In this document: positions 23,223 to 24,914 of the stretch, in pieces | How the letters are laid out: every line of letters starts with the position of its first letter | Position numbering within the stretch: the stretch's first letter is position 1 | Assembly: GCA_023433925.1 (NCBI GenBank) | Contig: JAEYTO010000121.1 | Location: 1 to 24,914 of the forward strand | DNA from: Pseudomonadota bacterium | Lineage (GTDB): Bacteria > Desulfobacterota > Desulfovibrionia > Desulfovibrionales > Desulfovibrionaceae | Reading direction: 5' to 3' | Length of the DNA stretch: 24,914 nucleotides | The notes under the pieces: model-generated | Database searches by the model: none | What the model saw: the letters and a program-made list of their open reading frames with translations, nothing else | Told to the model about the DNA's origin: nothing | Translations under genes and position numbers: made by a program

Positions 23223-24875
23223 GTGCATCAGCAGCGACTCGTGCTCTCCGTCTGTGCGCTCTGCGCCGCCTTGGCCGCCCTCGCGGCCGTGCTCTCCTTC
23301 CTGTCGCCCGGCGCTGCCCTGGCGCTCTGCCTCGTGCTCCTCCTGGCCCTGGCCTGGCTTGCCCTGCACCTGCGTCGCCAGGTCTTCGCGCCCCAGGAGC
23401 GCGCCCTGGCGGCGGCCGCCTCCGAGGGCGCCCACGCGGGCCAAGGGCTGGAAACCGCCGTGACCGGACTTGTGGACGAGTTGCGGGCGCGCAGGCGCGA
23501 CCTGGAGTCCAAGTCCGACGAGCTGCGCGCCATGGCCGCCCGCTCCGAGGAGGCCGTGCGCCAGGCAATGGAGGCGTCCCGCCTGGCCGAGCAGTCGCGC
23601 GAGGAAGGCATGCGCGAGGCGGCCGGCCGGCTACAGGGCGTGGCCCATAGCATAACGGAATCCACGGACCGGCTCGTGGAGCTCACCTCGCGCATCGTGG
23701 CCGGGGCCGACAGCCAGAAAGGCCGCATGCACCACACGGCCACGGCCATGAGCGAGATGAACATGGCCATCACCGAGGTTTCGCGCAGCGCGGCCGAGGC
23801 CTCCTCCAGCGTGGAGCTGGCCAAGGAAAAGGCCCAGGAGAGCATGGAGGTGGTCACGCGCTCGCGCGAGGCCATCGCCAAGGTCAACGGCGTGGCCTCG
23901 CGGCTCAAGGAGAACATGACCGAGCTCGGCGGCATGGCCATGTCCATCGACAAGGTCATCAACGTCATCAACGAGATCGCGGACCAGACGAACCTGCTGG
24001 CGCTCAACGCGGCCATCGAGGCTGCCCGCGCGGGAGAAGCGGGCCGGGGATTCGCCGTGGTCGCCGACGAGGTGCGCAAGCTGGCCGAGAAGACCATGAC
24101 CGCCACCAGGGAGGTCGGCGACTCGGTCCTGGCCATCCAGGAGTCCGTCAGGCGCAACGTGGAGAGCATGGAGGAGGCCGTGGCCCTGGCCGCCGAGGCC
24201 TCGGACATGGCCGGCCGCTCGGGCGACTCGGCGCGGGTCATCGTGCGCCATGCCGAGGACAACGCGAGCAAGATCGCCTCCATCGCCTCCGCCGCCGAGG
24301 AGCAGTCGGCATCAAGCCATGAGATCAGCCGGGCCGTGGACGAGGTGCGGACCATCGCCGAGGACATCGCCGCGGGCATCCACGAGTCGTCGGCGGCCTT
24401 CGAGCAGCTCACTGCCCTGGCCGTGCAGCTTGGCGAACTCATCCGCGACATGCAGGCCAGCCAGGGCGACGTGCTCATGTCCTGGTCCGCCTCGCTCAGC
24501 GTGGGCGTGCGCGAGATCGATCGGCAGCACCAGAAGCTCGTCGAACTTCTCAACCGCCTTTACGCGGCCATGAAGTCGGGCCAGGGGCAGGATACCCTGG
24601 GCAAGCTCCTCGGCGAGCTCGTGGACTACACGGTCCACCATTTCGGCCACGAGGAGAAGCTCTTCGCCCGCCACGGCTACCCCGAGGCCAAGGCCCATGC
24701 CCGCGAGCACGAGGCGCTCAAGGCCAAGGTCGGCGAGTTCGCGGCCGCCTTCAAGGCCGGCAAGGCCCAGATCACCACCGACATCCTCAACTTTCTCAAG
24801 AACTGGGTGATCAACCACATCAAGGGCACGGACAAGAAATACGCGCCCTTCCTGAACTCCAAGGGCGTGCGCTGA
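23223..24875 (+). CDS. Methyl-accepting chemotaxis protein with C-terminal hemerythrin domain (DcrH-like)
   Basis: The receptor has 550 residues from the GTG at 23223, which has AAGGAG 6 nt upstream. Two hydrophobic helices (about 6-28 and 30-50) are joined by only a few residues, so there is no periplasmic sensor domain. A long coiled coil leads to the signalling tip (E-I-A-D-Q-T-N-L-L-A-L-N-A-A-I-E-A-A-R-A-G-E, 251-272). The bacteriohemerythrin domain (about 418-550) has all seven diiron ligands in the expected spacing: H436, H473, E477, H492, H496, H532 and D537. In D. vulgaris DcrH the equivalent domain binds O2 and is thought to signal oxygen avoidance (established knowledge). Here the sensor is cytoplasmic, and the output is through CheA/CheW encoded elsewhere. 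Confidence 0.95.
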   Translation: MHQQRLVLSVCALCAALAALAAVLSFLSPGAALALCLVLLLALAWLALHLRRQVFAPQERALAAAASEGAHAGQGLETAVTGLVDELRARRRDLESKSDELRAMAARSEEAVRQAMEASRLAEQSREEGMREAAGRLQGVAHSITESTDRLVELTSRIVAGADSQKGRMHHTATAMSEMNMAITEVSRSAAEASSSVELAKEKAQESMEVVTRSREAIAKVNGVASRLKENMTELGGMAMSIDKVINVINEIADQTNLLALNAAIEAARAGEAGRGFAVVADEVRKLAEKTMTATREVGDSVLAIQESVRRNVESMEEAVALAAEASDMAGRSGDSARVIVRHAEDNASKIASIASAAEEQSASSHEISRAVDEVRTIAEDIAAGIHESSAAFEQLTALAVQLGELIRDMQASQGDVLMSWSASLSVGVREIDRQHQKLVELLNRLYAAMKSGQGQDTLGKLLGELVDYTVHHFGHEEKLFARHGYPEAKAHAREHEALKAKVGEFAAAFKAGKAQITTDILNFLKNWVINHIKGTDKKYAPFLNSKGVR

Positions 24876-24914
24876 GAGCCGGCGGCATAAAGGCGACAGA
24901 ACGGAAGCGGGCGC

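Noticed and set aside
22979..23650. Plus-strand frame beginning in the hairpin region before the chemoreceptor
   Set aside because: It lacks a ribosome-binding site, runs through two hairpins and continues out of frame into the chemoreceptor gene.

Overview
The window is GC-rich bacterial chromosome and most likely belongs to a sulfate reducer of the Desulfovibrionaceae. The best clue is a small ferredoxin (414-602) that, from memory, is almost identical to ferredoxin III of Desulfovibrio (Desulfocurvibacter) africanus, including the Asp that replaces a cluster Cys. A DcrH-like chemoreceptor with a C-terminal hemerythrin domain at the right end fits the same group. No database search was possible, so the taxonomy is an inference.

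Layout. Positions 1-249 hold the tail of an IS5-like transposase. Then, on the minus strand, come the ferredoxin gene with a clear intrinsic terminator, and an orphan GAF-type histidine kinase (897-2357). From about 2460 to 6330 the DNA turns visibly AT-rich. This is an acquired two-gene island encoding a large Eco57I/N6-adenine-type DNA methylase and, overlapping it by 8 bp, a small PD-(D/E)XK nuclease-like protein. A near-consensus sigma70 promoter with two inverted repeats drives it. Next are myo-inositol-1-phosphate synthase (ino1) and a CDP-alcohol phosphatidyltransferase, which together look like a phosphatidylinositol-phosphate pathway.

The centre (8464-19154, minus strand) is a tightly packed ten-gene block with several 4-bp ATGA/GTGA overlaps. 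Transcribed order: two NAD-dependent sugar-nucleotide epimerases, a B12-binding radical SAM enzyme, a GT4 glycosyltransferase, three tandem CgeB-like glycosyltransferases, a stretch rich in inverted repeats, a glycoside-hydrolase-like protein whose barrel strands appear circularly permuted, a histidine phosphatase and a CmoB-like methyltransferase. There is no flippase, polymerase, ABC exporter or priming transferase. The block looks like an undescribed pathway for a small methylated glycan or glycolipid. Its proximity to the inositol-lipid genes makes an inositol-phospholipid-anchored product an attractive but unproven idea.

To the right, on the plus strand, are a FAD oxidoreductase fused to a bc-type Rieske domain, a conserved protein of unknown function, a small secreted beta-barrel-like protein, and the chemoreceptor-hemerythrin fusion (23223-24875). 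No tRNA, rRNA or CRISPR array was seen.
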